Assembly (NCBI RefSeq): GCF_014297275.1 | Contig: NZ_JACOQK010000001.1 | Location: 1,984,001 to 2,048,000, forward strand | Direction: 5' to 3' | DNA: 64,000 nucleotides | From: Clostridium facile | GTDB lineage: Bacteria; Bacillota; Clostridia; Oscillospirales; Ruminococcaceae | Shown here: positions 48,841-57,352 of the stretch, piece after piece | Position numbering within the stretch: position 1 is the stretch's first letter | How the letters are laid out: each line of letters opens with the position of its first letter | Made by a program: the position numbers and the translations under genes | The notes under the pieces: generated by a model | Databases searched by the model: none | What the model was told of the DNA's origin: nothing | Seen by the model: the letters and a program-made list of their open reading frames with translations, nothing else

Positions 48841-50993
48841 AAACAATTCTACATATTTTTCTACGGGATTTAAAACGCCTGCGCCATAACGTAATCGCAT
48901 TGATTGTAGTAGTCGGCGTCTGTGTAATTCCTGCTTTATACGCCTGGTTTAATATTGCCGCCAACTGGGACCCATATGGCAGCACCAACGGTATTTCGGT
49001 TGCGGTGGCAAGTGAGGACACAGGCAGTACAGTAGAAACGATCTCGGTCAACCTTGGCTCCCAAATCATTGAACAATTAAAATCCAACGATGATATCGGT
49101 TGGAAATTCGTAGATTCTGAACAAGCGATTGAAGGGGTTAAAAAGGGGGATTATTATGCTGCTATTGTTATCCCCTCTCACTTTAGTGAGGATATGGTAA
49201 GCTTTTTAACTACCGATATCACCACTCCAAAACTGGAATATTATATTAATGAAAAGAAAAACGCCATTGCCCCTAAAATTACAAACGCCGGAGCCAGTAC
49301 GGTTCAGCAGCAAATCAACCAGACATTTATTCAAACAGCTGCCGAAGTAATCGGAAATGTATTAAATACTACCTCTGCTGTAATTGATGAGGATGGCCAA
49401 ACTGTTATGGACCATTTCTTAACAATCCTCCAAACAGTGGACAATGATTTAACCTTGTATAACAACACAGTTACTGCCTTGTCCGATACTACTACTGCTG
49501 TACAAGGCATTGTGGATTCTGCAAAACTGACCTTGCCAGATGTTTCCTCTATGGCATCCGATGGTCAGGCTGCAACTAACGATATCCAATCCTTAATTTC
49601 AGCGGCACAACAAAATTCCCAGGGGACCAGTGAGACCATTGGCAATATTTTTACAGCTGTAAACCAAATGCTGGATTCTGTGGATCAAAGTATTGATAGC
49701 CTGCCAAACCTGGACACAACCCAGGCAAAAGCGGAGTTAGAACATATTCAAAAACAGGCTAGTTCTATTATGGAGATCAATTCAAAAGTACTCAGTGTAC
49801 TCACTCAAATTCAGCAAAAGTTGCCAATCCTTTCAGATGCAATTCAACCACTAGTAAATAAAATAAATAGCACAAACCAGTCCTTACAATCGATTGTGGA
49901 TAACATCAATACGATTATTACCAGTGGGGAAGACCTTCAAACCGCCTTGGCAAACGCGCAAACCAATTTAAAACAATGGATTGCTTCTGGTAAATCAGAT
50001 TTACAATCCGTACAAAATGAATACACTACTACTGTACGTCCAACCCTAGATTCTACTATGAGTTCTACCTATAGTGCATTACAAAGCCTTTCTTCTCTAT
50101 TAGGTACAGCAGGTTCCAGCATACAAAATATAGATGGTATACTGGACGGAGTAAACCAGGCAATTACATCCGGAAATAGCGCATTGCAAAACACTTCTGC
50201 TATTATTAAAACAACCCAAGAAAAAATCCATAACTTACGTACTACTTTAGAAAACACATCCGATAACGAACAAATTGAAAAATTGTTAGAATTATTACAA
50301 CAGGACCCTTCTATGTTAGGCGGATTTATGGCCTCTCCTGTACAGTTGGAAACCAACCAGTTGTATCCTATCGAAAATTATGGTTCCGCTATGGCTCCAT
50401 TCTATTCTACATTGGCTATCTGGGTAGGTGGAATTGTCCTAGTAGCGATAATGAAAGTAACGGTGGATGAAGATAAACGGTTGGGGAATATCAAACCATA
50501 TCAAGCCTATATAGGACGTTATCTTTTATTTATGCTATTAGGCTTAGTGCAGGCAACCATTATTTGTTTAGGGGATTTATACTTCTTAAAAATCCAATGC
50601 TTGCATCCAATGCTGTTTATGATTTCCGGTTGGATTTCCAGCCTAGTATTTACCAATATTATCTATACCTTGACCGTTTCGTTTGGGGATATCGGAAAAG
50701 CACTCAGTGTCATCATCCTGGTCATTCAAATTGCTGGCTCCAGTGGTACCTTCCCAATCGAAGTAACACCAAAATTTTTCCAAAACGTCTATCCATTCCT
50801 GCCATTTACCTATGCAATCAATGCTATGCGGGAAACCATTGCGGGATTTTATGGCAATCAATACCTGATTTATCTTTTACAGGTTCTCGCATTCCTACCA
50901 TTTGCCCTACTGCTGGGATTAGTCCTGCGAAGACCATTGATTAAGTTTAACCGGTTCTTTGACGAGCGGCTAGAGGACACCCATTTAATGTAA
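48837..50993 (+). CDS. YhgE/Pip-type membrane protein (ABC-2-like, phage infection protein family)
   Basis: The protein has 718 residues. The start MKTILHIFLRDLKRLRHNVI runs into the first helix. The extracellular region of about 480 residues (AWFNIAANWDPYGSTNGISV; long Gln/Ser/Thr-rich coiled-coil around 170-480) ends at a YPIENYGSAMAPFYSTLAIW segment. Five to six C-terminal helices follow, with SSGTFPIEVTPKFFQNVYPF and LPFTYAINAMRET. This is the YhgE/Pip architecture; relatives serve as phage receptors or take part in type VII-like or ABC-2 export. There is no ATPase gene beside it. Translation is coupled to the small protein before it. Confidence 0.9.
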   Translation: MKTILHIFLRDLKRLRHNVIALIVVVGVCVIPALYAWFNIAANWDPYGSTNGISVAVASEDTGSTVETISVNLGSQIIEQLKSNDDIGWKFVDSEQAIEGVKKGDYYAAIVIPSHFSEDMVSFLTTDITTPKLEYYINEKKNAIAPKITNAGASTVQQQINQTFIQTAAEVIGNVLNTTSAVIDEDGQTVMDHFLTILQTVDNDLTLYNNTVTALSDTTTAVQGIVDSAKLTLPDVSSMASDGQAATNDIQSLISAAQQNSQGTSETIGNIFTAVNQMLDSVDQSIDSLPNLDTTQAKAELEHIQKQASSIMEINSKVLSVLTQIQQKLPILSDAIQPLVNKINSTNQSLQSIVDNINTIITSGEDLQTALANAQTNLKQWIASGKSDLQSVQNEYTTTVRPTLDSTMSSTYSALQSLSSLLGTAGSSIQNIDGILDGVNQAITSGNSALQNTSAIIKTTQEKIHNLRTTLENTSDNEQIEKLLELLQQDPSMLGGFMASPVQLETNQLYPIENYGSAMAPFYSTLAIWVGGIVLVAIMKVTVDEDKRLGNIKPYQAYIGRYLLFMLLGLVQATIICLGDLYFLKIQCLHPMLFMISGWISSLVFTNIIYTLTVSFGDIGKALSVIILVIQIAGSSGTFPIEVTPKFFQNVYPFLPFTYAINAMRETIAGFYGNQYLIYLLQVLAFLPFALLLGLVLRRPLIKFNRFFDERLEDTHLM

Positions 50994-51104
50994 CAAAAAA
51001 CTAGTCCTATGGTTTAAATCAGGTTTCCCGATGTTTCCAGTTATAGTTTCATTATATTTCTTTCAAATAGATTCATAAAACTTTAACCATCATAAAAATA
51101 ATTA

Positions 51105-51143
51105 AAGCTGGTAGACACTTCCTCTTTGAGTGTCTACTAGCTT
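51105..51143 (+). terminator. Terminator of the YhgE pair
   Basis: AAGCTGGTAGACACT pairs with AGTGTCTACTAGCTT (one mismatch) and is followed by GTTTTTTT. It lies 110 nt past the YhgE stop codon. Confidence 0.85.
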
Positions 51144-51711
51144 GTTTTTTTAAGATATAATGAAAGACTACTAGAATAGTAAGTATTTTATTTCAATTTG
51201 CCTTTGAGTATACTGTATTTCTTTTCATTATACGTTTATCAACGCCCAAAACAAATATTATCTTTGCCAGTTAAAAAATGGACTTTTTTCGCTCCAAACT
51301 AAATTGCAGAGATTAAATTGTTTGAACTTTAACTGGCAAAAACTACTATCTGCACTTTGTTTGTCACAACTCATTCTGGGGTTCTCTCAAAAGTTCCAAA
51401 ATTTCTCGTTGGAATCATGGCAATTCTTGTTCCTTATTGGATATTATCAATATTTTTAGGTTTTTTCAGCTACAACTACTGATTAAGCCGGTGTTATAAG
51501 TTGTCCCTATAAGGCAACATCGCAAGATGCACCAAATTTATTTTACTTATATTGCTTGTCCCACAGCCTGTAAACGGTCAAATCATCCTTCTAACAATCT
51601 GTATCTCATCGGAAAATTATTACTGTTAGCGGCTCATTTCACTCAGTACTTGAAGCTAAAATTTTTTACAGGATATAACCACTGGTAGAGCCGATGGTTT
51701 CCGTAACCAAC
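51144..51711. other. Non-coding region with 13-bp inverted repeat, possible gene remnant
   Basis: About 570 bases without an intact gene. An inverted repeat, TTTGCCAGTTAAA at 51263-51275 and its perfect complement at 51328-51340, encloses 52 bases. A plus-strand frame after it stays open for some 48 codons and encodes a hydrophobic stretch, without start or ribosome site; it may be the remains of a membrane-protein gene or a mobile-element end. Confidence 0.4.
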
Positions 51712-51748
51712 AAAAATCCCCTGTGTCATATTTACACAGGGGATTTTT
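51712..51748 (-). terminator. Terminator of fucU
   Basis: AAAAATCCCCTGTGT/ACACAGGGGATTTTT perfect 15-bp stem with a 7-nt loop, 18 nt past the fucU stop codon; T/A runs on both sides. Confidence 0.9.
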
Positions 51749-51766
51749 GTTCTCTTCTCTCTTTGA

Positions 51767-52210
51767 TTACTCTGGCTGGATAACACCTTTTTGTAAAGAC
51801 ATACAAGCATACAATGCTTTTTCGCTGGTAGCAACAATGGCATAAGCTTGTTCTGATTTTTGATAAAAGTCAAACCGTTCCATTGTACCTACAGCGGATG
51901 CGCCACGCTCGTCATATTTCCCAATAATTTCATAAAATGTATCCCAAATAGGGGTTTCTACTTCGAAACCTGGATCTACTTGGATTAATTTTACTGGTTT
52001 TTCTACATAAGTATCCAACGGAAACACCTGTAAAATCGCATCCAGCAATTCGGGTACACCATGTCCGTCACAACGGATTACCTTCGCATTTTTGCCTTTT
52101 GACTCAGCCGGAAAATTTCCATCTGCCAAAATAATAGTATCACTGTGGCCCATTTCAGCTAAAACCTTTAATAATTCAGGAGATAAAATGTTTGGGATTC
52201 CTTTTAACAC
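51767..52210 (-). CDS. fucU: L-fucose mutarotase (RbsD/FucU family)
   Basis: The protein has 147 residues. The start is GTG, 6 nt after GGAGGAA. The family pattern is clear: LKGIPNILSPELLKVLAEMG, then HSDTIILADGNFPAES with the catalytic His and Asp, VIRCDGHGVPELLDAI, and a C-terminal YACMSLQKGVI. FucU interconverts alpha- and beta-L-fucose (or ribose-type sugars in RbsD). No other fucose gene lies in the window, so the pathway must be elsewhere. It has its own promoter, with a LacI-type dyad, downstream of the regulator gene. Confidence 0.9.
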   Translation of the reverse strand: MLKGIPNILSPELLKVLAEMGHSDTIILADGNFPAESKGKNAKVIRCDGHGVPELLDAILQVFPLDTYVEKPVKLIQVDPGFEVETPIWDTFYEIIGKYDERGASAVGTMERFDFYQKSEQAYAIVATSEKALYACMSLQKGVIQPE

Positions 52211-52237
52211 TGCAATTCCTCCACTCCATCAAACAAC

Positions 52238-52248
52238 AAAACCGTTTT
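52238..52248. promoter_or_regulatory. LacI-type operator dyad at the fucU promoter
   Basis: AAAAC-C-GTTTT has perfect 5-bp arms around a central base and sits 1 nt downstream of the fucU -10. It resembles LacI/CcpA-family operators, with a cre-like context (ATGAAAACGGTTTTGT on the minus strand). The LacI-type regulator gene is directly upstream, so repression of fucU is likely. Confidence 0.55.
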
Positions 52249-52249
52249 C

Positions 52250-52278
52250 ATTATATCTCTTTTTTGCGGTATTTTCAA
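52250..52278 (-). promoter_or_regulatory. fucU promoter
   Basis: On the minus strand TTGAAA, a 17-bp spacer and TATAAT, 40 nt before the fucU start codon. Confidence 0.75.
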
Positions 52279-52320
52279 GGTATATTTTACACAAAAATAT
52301 GCTATAAAATTTGTTCATCA

Positions 52321-53367
52321 CTATAATTTTCGAATGGAGTTACGGATTACCAGTTTTCCGGGAATATAATAATGTTTTTGCCGCAAATTGTGCTCCATAT
52401 ATCGTTTTAATGTTGCATAGCATTTTCTTCCAAACACCTCATAATCCTGTCGGATCGTAGTTAAGGAAGGCCTGCAATACCGTGCCAACGCAATATCATC
52501 AATGCCAATGACTCCAACATCTTCTGGAACATGGTACCCATTTTCCTGTAGGGCGTCCATAATGCCAATGGCAATCATATCACTGGAGGCAATTATAATC
52601 TCCGGCATGTCATATCCCTCTAGTTTTTGAATCAGCTCCTGCATCACAACTTTTCCACTATCCATTTTTTCTAACTGTAGCCAGCGGTCTGTAATAATCC
52701 AGTCTGGATTGATCCTGACATGGTACTTTTTCATCGCCTGGATAAACCCATCGTATCGTTCCTGTAAATTGACCATATCCAATGATTCACTAATATACCC
52801 TATTTTTCGAAATCTTTTTTCATGAAGGTAACAGATAGTTTGATCCATATATTCTTGATATTGAAATTCCACAGAAGGATAATCTTCATAATGCCGATCT
52901 GCCAAAAGCACTTTAACCCCTGTTTCTGCAGCATGGTTGAGAATATGTTCATCGTTCCCTCCGCCCAATACAATTAAACCATCTATCCGTTGTTCAATTA
53001 GGGTATCCACATTTTTTTGCATCCGTTTTAAACTATATCCTGTATCCACCATAACAGTAGTATATCCATCATTGCTAAAATGGCGAATAATCGTAGAAGC
53101 CGTTTTGGAATAAAATTCGTTAGAAATATCCGGTACAATAATCCCAATCATATGGGTTCTATCCTGCCGCAAACGACGTGCCAGCGCATTTGGAATATAA
53201 TGCAATTCCTGGATGGATTGATTTACCCTCCGCTTTACTTCCTCTGTAATTGGCGCAGTTCCATTGATCACATGGGATACTGTGGACAGCGCAACCCCAG
53301 ATCGGTTTGCCACGTCTTTCATGGTTGGTTTTTTCTTATTATTTTTTCCCCCTATTTGCTGATTCAA
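52321..53367 (-). CDS. LacI-family transcriptional regulator
   Basis: The protein has 348 residues. A TTG start at 53367 is preferred because AAGGAG lies 10 nt upstream; an ATG seven codons earlier has no ribosome site. The HTH and hinge region is PTMKDVANRSGVALSTVSHV with INGTAPITEEVKRRV and the ALARRLRQDRTHMIGIIVPD transition. A periplasmic-binding-like effector domain follows, with DGLIVLGGGNDEH and GVIGIDDIALARYCRPSLTT. It is transcribed toward fucU with a 110-nt gap, so it probably regulates that gene or a wider fucose regulon. The effector is unknown. Confidence 0.9.
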   Translation of the reverse strand: MNQQIGGKNNKKKPTMKDVANRSGVALSTVSHVINGTAPITEEVKRRVNQSIQELHYIPNALARRLRQDRTHMIGIIVPDISNEFYSKTASTIIRHFSNDGYTTVMVDTGYSLKRMQKNVDTLIEQRIDGLIVLGGGNDEHILNHAAETGVKVLLADRHYEDYPSVEFQYQEYMDQTICYLHEKRFRKIGYISESLDMVNLQERYDGFIQAMKKYHVRINPDWIITDRWLQLEKMDSGKVVMQELIQKLEGYDMPEIIIASSDMIAIGIMDALQENGYHVPEDVGVIGIDDIALARYCRPSLTTIRQDYEVFGRKCYATLKRYMEHNLRQKHYYIPGKLVIRNSIRKL

Positions 53368-53402
53368 ATTTTCCCTACTCCTTTCCATTGAAAAAATACA
53401 AA

Positions 53403-53426
53403 AAGAACCCCAGTAGTAGCCAGGGT
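53403..53426 (-). terminator. Probable terminator of the Na/Pi symporter gene
   Basis: On the minus strand GGACCC pairs with GGGTTC and is followed by TTTTTGTATTTTTT, 20 nt past the stop codon at 53447. The stem is short and includes a G-U pair. Confidence 0.5.
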
Positions 53427-53446
53427 CCTGTTCAAATTTATTTTTG

Positions 53447-55252
53447 TCAAAAGGATTCTTCCTGTTCGATTAGAGCAGTATACTTCTGATAAAAATACTG
53501 CATATCAGAAACGTAGGAGCCCTCTTTACTATTGTGGATTTTTTGAATATATTCATGTCGATTGATTTCGCTTTTCCCTAAATGGGCCCCAATCGTATAC
53601 ACCGCAATATTGGAACAGTGGTCAGAGATACGTTCTAAATTAGTCAATAAATCCAAATAGATAACACCAGTATCCACCGTACATAATCCTGTTTTTAAGC
53701 GTTCGATATGCCTGCTCTTCAATATTTCTTGAATACTATCAATGGTTTCTTCCAAGGGTTCCACACGAACTGCTGCAACCAAATCCATTTGTTCATAAGT
53801 CTGTAAGGATAAGGTAATAATTTCCTCTACTGCGCTAGCCAACACTTTTAGTTCCGTTTGCGCGTTTTCAGAAAATTTAATCTTTTTATCATTTAATATT
53901 GTTGCCTGTTCAACCAGGTTGATTGAATAATCCCCAATCCGCTCAAATTCAGAAATAATATGCAGTAAATAAGTCAATTGTTTATTGTCGTCGTCGGACA
54001 ACTCACAATCTGCTAATTTTACCATATAATTTCCAAGGGAATCCTCCATCATATCAATGGTATTTTCCCGTTCCTGAATCCGTTCTATTTTTTTCGGGTC
54101 ATATTCACGGATTTGTTTGATAGAAGCATGGAAATTTTTTAACGACTTTTTCCCCATATTCCCTACAATAGTAGAACAATGGTTCAGTGCCAAAGTTGGA
54201 GATACGAGAAAACGGTCGTCCAATCCTTCCAAACCAGTTGCTACCTCATCTTCATCTTCTTCAGATGGCTTGTCTTTAATGGTAACCACTGCCAGCTTTT
54301 CTAAAGCGCTAGCAAATGGCAGCAATAGTAAAGTTGTTACGATATTAAAAACAGTATGGAAATTTGCAATATCCCCGCTAGACATTGCCTGATTCCAAAT
54401 TCCATCAAATACGCCCAACATATGTAAGATTGTCATGGCAACCAGGAAAATAAGAGTTCCAATTACGTTAAAATAAATATGGACAGCAGCAGTACGTTTC
54501 GCATTTTTATTCGCACCGATGCTGGAAATCAAAGATGTCACACAGGTACCAATATTTTGCCCCAAAATAATAGGGTAAGTGGAGCCAAATGTCAATGCTC
54601 CAGTTGAGCTAAGAGCCTGCAACATACCAACCGAAGCGGAAGAACTTTGAATAATTGCGGTAATCACAATACCAGCTAATAGCCCTAAAATAGGAAAAGC
54701 AGAAAACTTCTCCAAGATACCCAAAAATACCGGGTTATCTTTTAATGGCTCTACAGATGCCGACATATTTAACAAACCGGTAAACAGGACGCCAAATCCC
54801 ATTGCAATCTGTCCAATGATCTTTTGATTCTTGCCTTTGCAGAACATAATCAAAATAATACCAATTACAGCAACCAAAGGGGCTAAGGTAGAGGGTTTAA
54901 AAAACTCCAAAATTGGGTTGCCAGTAGCATCCAAATCGAGTAGACGGGTAATCTGTCCAGTAACCGTAGTACCAATATTAGCACCCATCAAAATCCCTAC
55001 AGCTTGTTTTAATTTAATAATACCTGCGTTTACAAGGCCTACAATCAATACAGTAGTTGCAGAAGAACTTTGTATCAACGCTGTTACTACTAAACCAAAT
55101 AAAACTCCCTTAAAAATATTGCTGGTAAATTTTTGTAAGGTGCGTTCCAATGCACCCCCCGAAAATTTTTCTAGTCCAGCACTCATTTCGTGCATACCAT
55201 ACAGGAAAAGTGCCAAACCACCAAAAAGGGATACAACAGTAAAAAAGTTCAT
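53447..55252 (-). CDS. Na/phosphate symporter (NptA/PNaS family) with PhoU-like domain
   Basis: The protein has 601 residues. The membrane domain (1-330) shows the two inverted QSSS repeats of the family: ALIQSSSATTVLIVG near residue 58 and AIIQSSSASVGMLQ near residue 198, plus MGANIGTTVTGQI and LGQNIGTCVTSLIS. The C-terminal part (about 350-580) is a PhoU-like helical domain (EFERIGDYSINLVEQ; LERISDHCSNIAVYTIG). It takes up phosphate with sodium. GGAGG precedes the start. It is the first gene upstream of the LacI regulator but ends with its own hairpin, so co-transcription is doubtful. Confidence 0.92.
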   Translation of the reverse strand: MNFFTVVSLFGGLALFLYGMHEMSAGLEKFSGGALERTLQKFTSNIFKGVLFGLVVTALIQSSSATTVLIVGLVNAGIIKLKQAVGILMGANIGTTVTGQITRLLDLDATGNPILEFFKPSTLAPLVAVIGIILIMFCKGKNQKIIGQIAMGFGVLFTGLLNMSASVEPLKDNPVFLGILEKFSAFPILGLLAGIVITAIIQSSSASVGMLQALSSTGALTFGSTYPIILGQNIGTCVTSLISSIGANKNAKRTAAVHIYFNVIGTLIFLVAMTILHMLGVFDGIWNQAMSSGDIANFHTVFNIVTTLLLLPFASALEKLAVVTIKDKPSEEDEDEVATGLEGLDDRFLVSPTLALNHCSTIVGNMGKKSLKNFHASIKQIREYDPKKIERIQERENTIDMMEDSLGNYMVKLADCELSDDDNKQLTYLLHIISEFERIGDYSINLVEQATILNDKKIKFSENAQTELKVLASAVEEIITLSLQTYEQMDLVAAVRVEPLEETIDSIQEILKSRHIERLKTGLCTVDTGVIYLDLLTNLERISDHCSNIAVYTIGAHLGKSEINRHEYIQKIHNSKEGSYVSDMQYFYQKYTALIEQEESF

Positions 55253-55561
55253 GGTTGTCCTCCGGTAAAATAAAAGTATTGTTGATGCCGTTAAAATCCA
55301 TGTACTTTTTTATTATACCATTTTCCGAAATCAGTTGTACAGAGTTTTTTTAAAATTTAGTCCTGTCATTTATGCCAAGGTTTCCTCTTGTTTTTACTTA
55401 TTTTTTACCTAGATATAACATATATTTTACTTTATTCGCTTTTATCATTTTTATTTTTTCAAAAACTGTCTCAAATAGTACACTTTAAGTGATAATTTTT
55501 AAAACTATTTTTTCTCTTTCTTTTGGTAACGGTTCTATGATTTATTGAAATACATTAATTG
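55253..55561. other. AT-rich divergent spacer
   Basis: No gene is visible between the symporter start and the duplicated upstream region of the lipoprotein. Very AT-rich; the symporter promoter should lie here but was not placed. Confidence 0.4.
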
Positions 55562-55723
55562 TAATTTTTTACATACCAATTAGTGAACTTTTTACAAAAT
55601 ACCTAATTTTGCACAAAAATAACCCATTGAATCGTTATTAATTGATTTTTATACTAAATTTCGACAAATATTGATATTTTTATTTACTTTTCTTATAATT
55701 ACGGTACAATATAAGTAGATAGT
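55562..55723 (+). repeat. Duplicated upstream region, copy A
   Basis: About 160 bp before the first lipoprotein gene are repeated before the second one at 57147-57291. The blocks ACATACCAATTAGTGAA, TTGATTTTTATACTAAATTT and ATAAGTAGATAG are shared. Copy A has about 17 extra bases near 55600. A promoter TTTACT-16 bp-TACAAT (55683-55710) lies inside. Confidence 0.85.
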
Positions 55724-55783
55724 AATCTATGTGAAATCAATTTATTTTAAGCCAAGCGTCAAAACAAAAAGAGGTGAATTGAC

Positions 55784-57082
55784 ATGTTAAAAAAAGCAAT
55801 TAGCATCTTATTGGTAGCTGGTTTATTTATCCTATGTTGTAGTGGGTACTCTGGTTGTTCCAAAAAAGAGGATGGATCAGATTCATCAATTTTAGAAAAC
55901 GGCGCAAATAACAGCCCATATGCTTCCCAATCTGTAGATAATGAAAATATCGGAAACGGGGAAGAAAAGAATACAGAAACGGATTCCACAACAAAAAATA
56001 CAATTAGACAAAATCCAGGCAGTTTAAAGGATATCATAGGGGTTACAGATTTATCCAACCTTCCAGATTATCTAGAAGGTTCCTTAGAAAAATATATCAC
56101 CATACAAGCAGATATTGAGGTATATCCAGAACAAAACTATTCCCTTTATAAAGCGTTCCTGTTAGAACCAAAGGATATTTGCCAACAATGGATTTCTGCC
56201 TTTATTCCTGGTAAAGAACTGGCTACACAAAATCTATCTGAACCTCAAAACGGAGATTACAACTACCAATATAATTACCAAACAATAGACAACGAGTACT
56301 TGATTCTAGATACCCACAAACAGCAATACCGAGACCTCTCCAGTAAGGTAACATCCATTTACGATGATAATAGTCAGCCTTATCATTATATTGCTTTTGC
56401 GGATGATATGGGAGAATTAACTTTAAGGAAACGTTTTCCTAAACAAGAACTAGAAAACTTTCCTAAAGAATCCGCTATCCAACAGGTAAATGAAAAAATC
56501 CAAGCATTGGGGATATCCAACCTATCACAACCCCGTGTATACGCAATGGATGTGGATTCTGTAAATAACTGGGTGAATTCTATTAAAAATGACCCTGTTT
56601 TGAGTCAAACCGGTGTTCCAGCTAGCTGGGATCGTTCCCAAGAATGTTATTATATTGTATACGACTGCTGTGTAGATGGTGTAAAAATAACCCATAACCA
56701 GATACAACCACCGATAGTCACCAATTCGTATGGTACAAAGCTTGCAGTCTTTATCAATCAAAATGGAATTATTTCTTTTGAAGCAACCGATGTTTACCAG
56801 GCAAATGCAACTCAACAAAATATTTCTATTATCAGCTTAGAAAATGCTTTGAAGCAATTTTTAGAAAATTATAAAAACACTTTTGCTGAAGAATCCAAAA
56901 CAGTTACCTATATTAGTCTACAATACGTCCCTAAAGAAACCACACTATCCAAAAATGAGTTTGAGCTACATCCTACCTGGATTATTGCTTGGCATAATAC
57001 TTCAGATATGGATACGTCAAATGATATTGAACAATATGAATATGTTGATGCCATCACAGGAAAATTAATGACCTTCCATTAA
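55784..57082 (+). CDS. Uncharacterised lipoprotein, tandem paralogue 1
   Basis: The protein has 432 residues. A signal sequence MLKKAISILLVAGLFILCCS ends in a CSGYSGC cluster, giving a lipoprotein-type cleavage site, though the exact lipidated Cys is unclear. A low-complexity Ser/Asn/Glu linker (28-75) follows, then a conserved globular part starting PGSLKDIIGVTDLSNLPDYL, with IQADIEVYPEQNYSLYKA and a C-terminal YVDAITGKLMTFH. Many aromatic and Asn residues suggest an extracellular beta-rich fold. I recognise no characterised family. The gene at 57353 is its close paralogue. Expected to be anchored outside the membrane. Confidence 0.75.
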   Translation: MLKKAISILLVAGLFILCCSGYSGCSKKEDGSDSSILENGANNSPYASQSVDNENIGNGEEKNTETDSTTKNTIRQNPGSLKDIIGVTDLSNLPDYLEGSLEKYITIQADIEVYPEQNYSLYKAFLLEPKDICQQWISAFIPGKELATQNLSEPQNGDYNYQYNYQTIDNEYLILDTHKQQYRDLSSKVTSIYDDNSQPYHYIAFADDMGELTLRKRFPKQELENFPKESAIQQVNEKIQALGISNLSQPRVYAMDVDSVNNWVNSIKNDPVLSQTGVPASWDRSQECYYIVYDCCVDGVKITHNQIQPPIVTNSYGTKLAVFINQNGIISFEATDVYQANATQQNISIISLENALKQFLENYKNTFAEESKTVTYISLQYVPKETTLSKNEFELHPTWIIAWHNTSDMDTSNDIEQYEYVDAITGKLMTFH

Positions 57083-57146
57083 AATATAAAAACTTTTAAA
57101 AAATTAGAAAGCTTTTTTGTAAAAGAACAGCACCTGTTTTTCTTTT

Positions 57147-57291
57147 ATAATTTTTCACATACCAATTAGTGAATTTTTTTACAAAAATAACCTATTGAAT
57201 CATTATCAATTGATTTTTATACTAAATTTCGATAAATATTGATATTTTATCTGCTTTTCTTATAGTTACGGTACGATATAAGTAGATAGCA
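57147..57291 (+). repeat. Duplicated upstream region, copy B
   Basis: The second copy of the 55562-55723 element, before the second lipoprotein gene. Its -10 equivalent reads TACGAT at 57272 and the -35 is weakened relative to copy A, so the two paralogues may differ in expression. Confidence 0.85.
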
Positions 57292-57352
57292 AGTTCATTT
57301 TGCTTGATTAAGTTGTAACAAAAAGTAGAAAGATTGATGGAGGTGGATTTGT

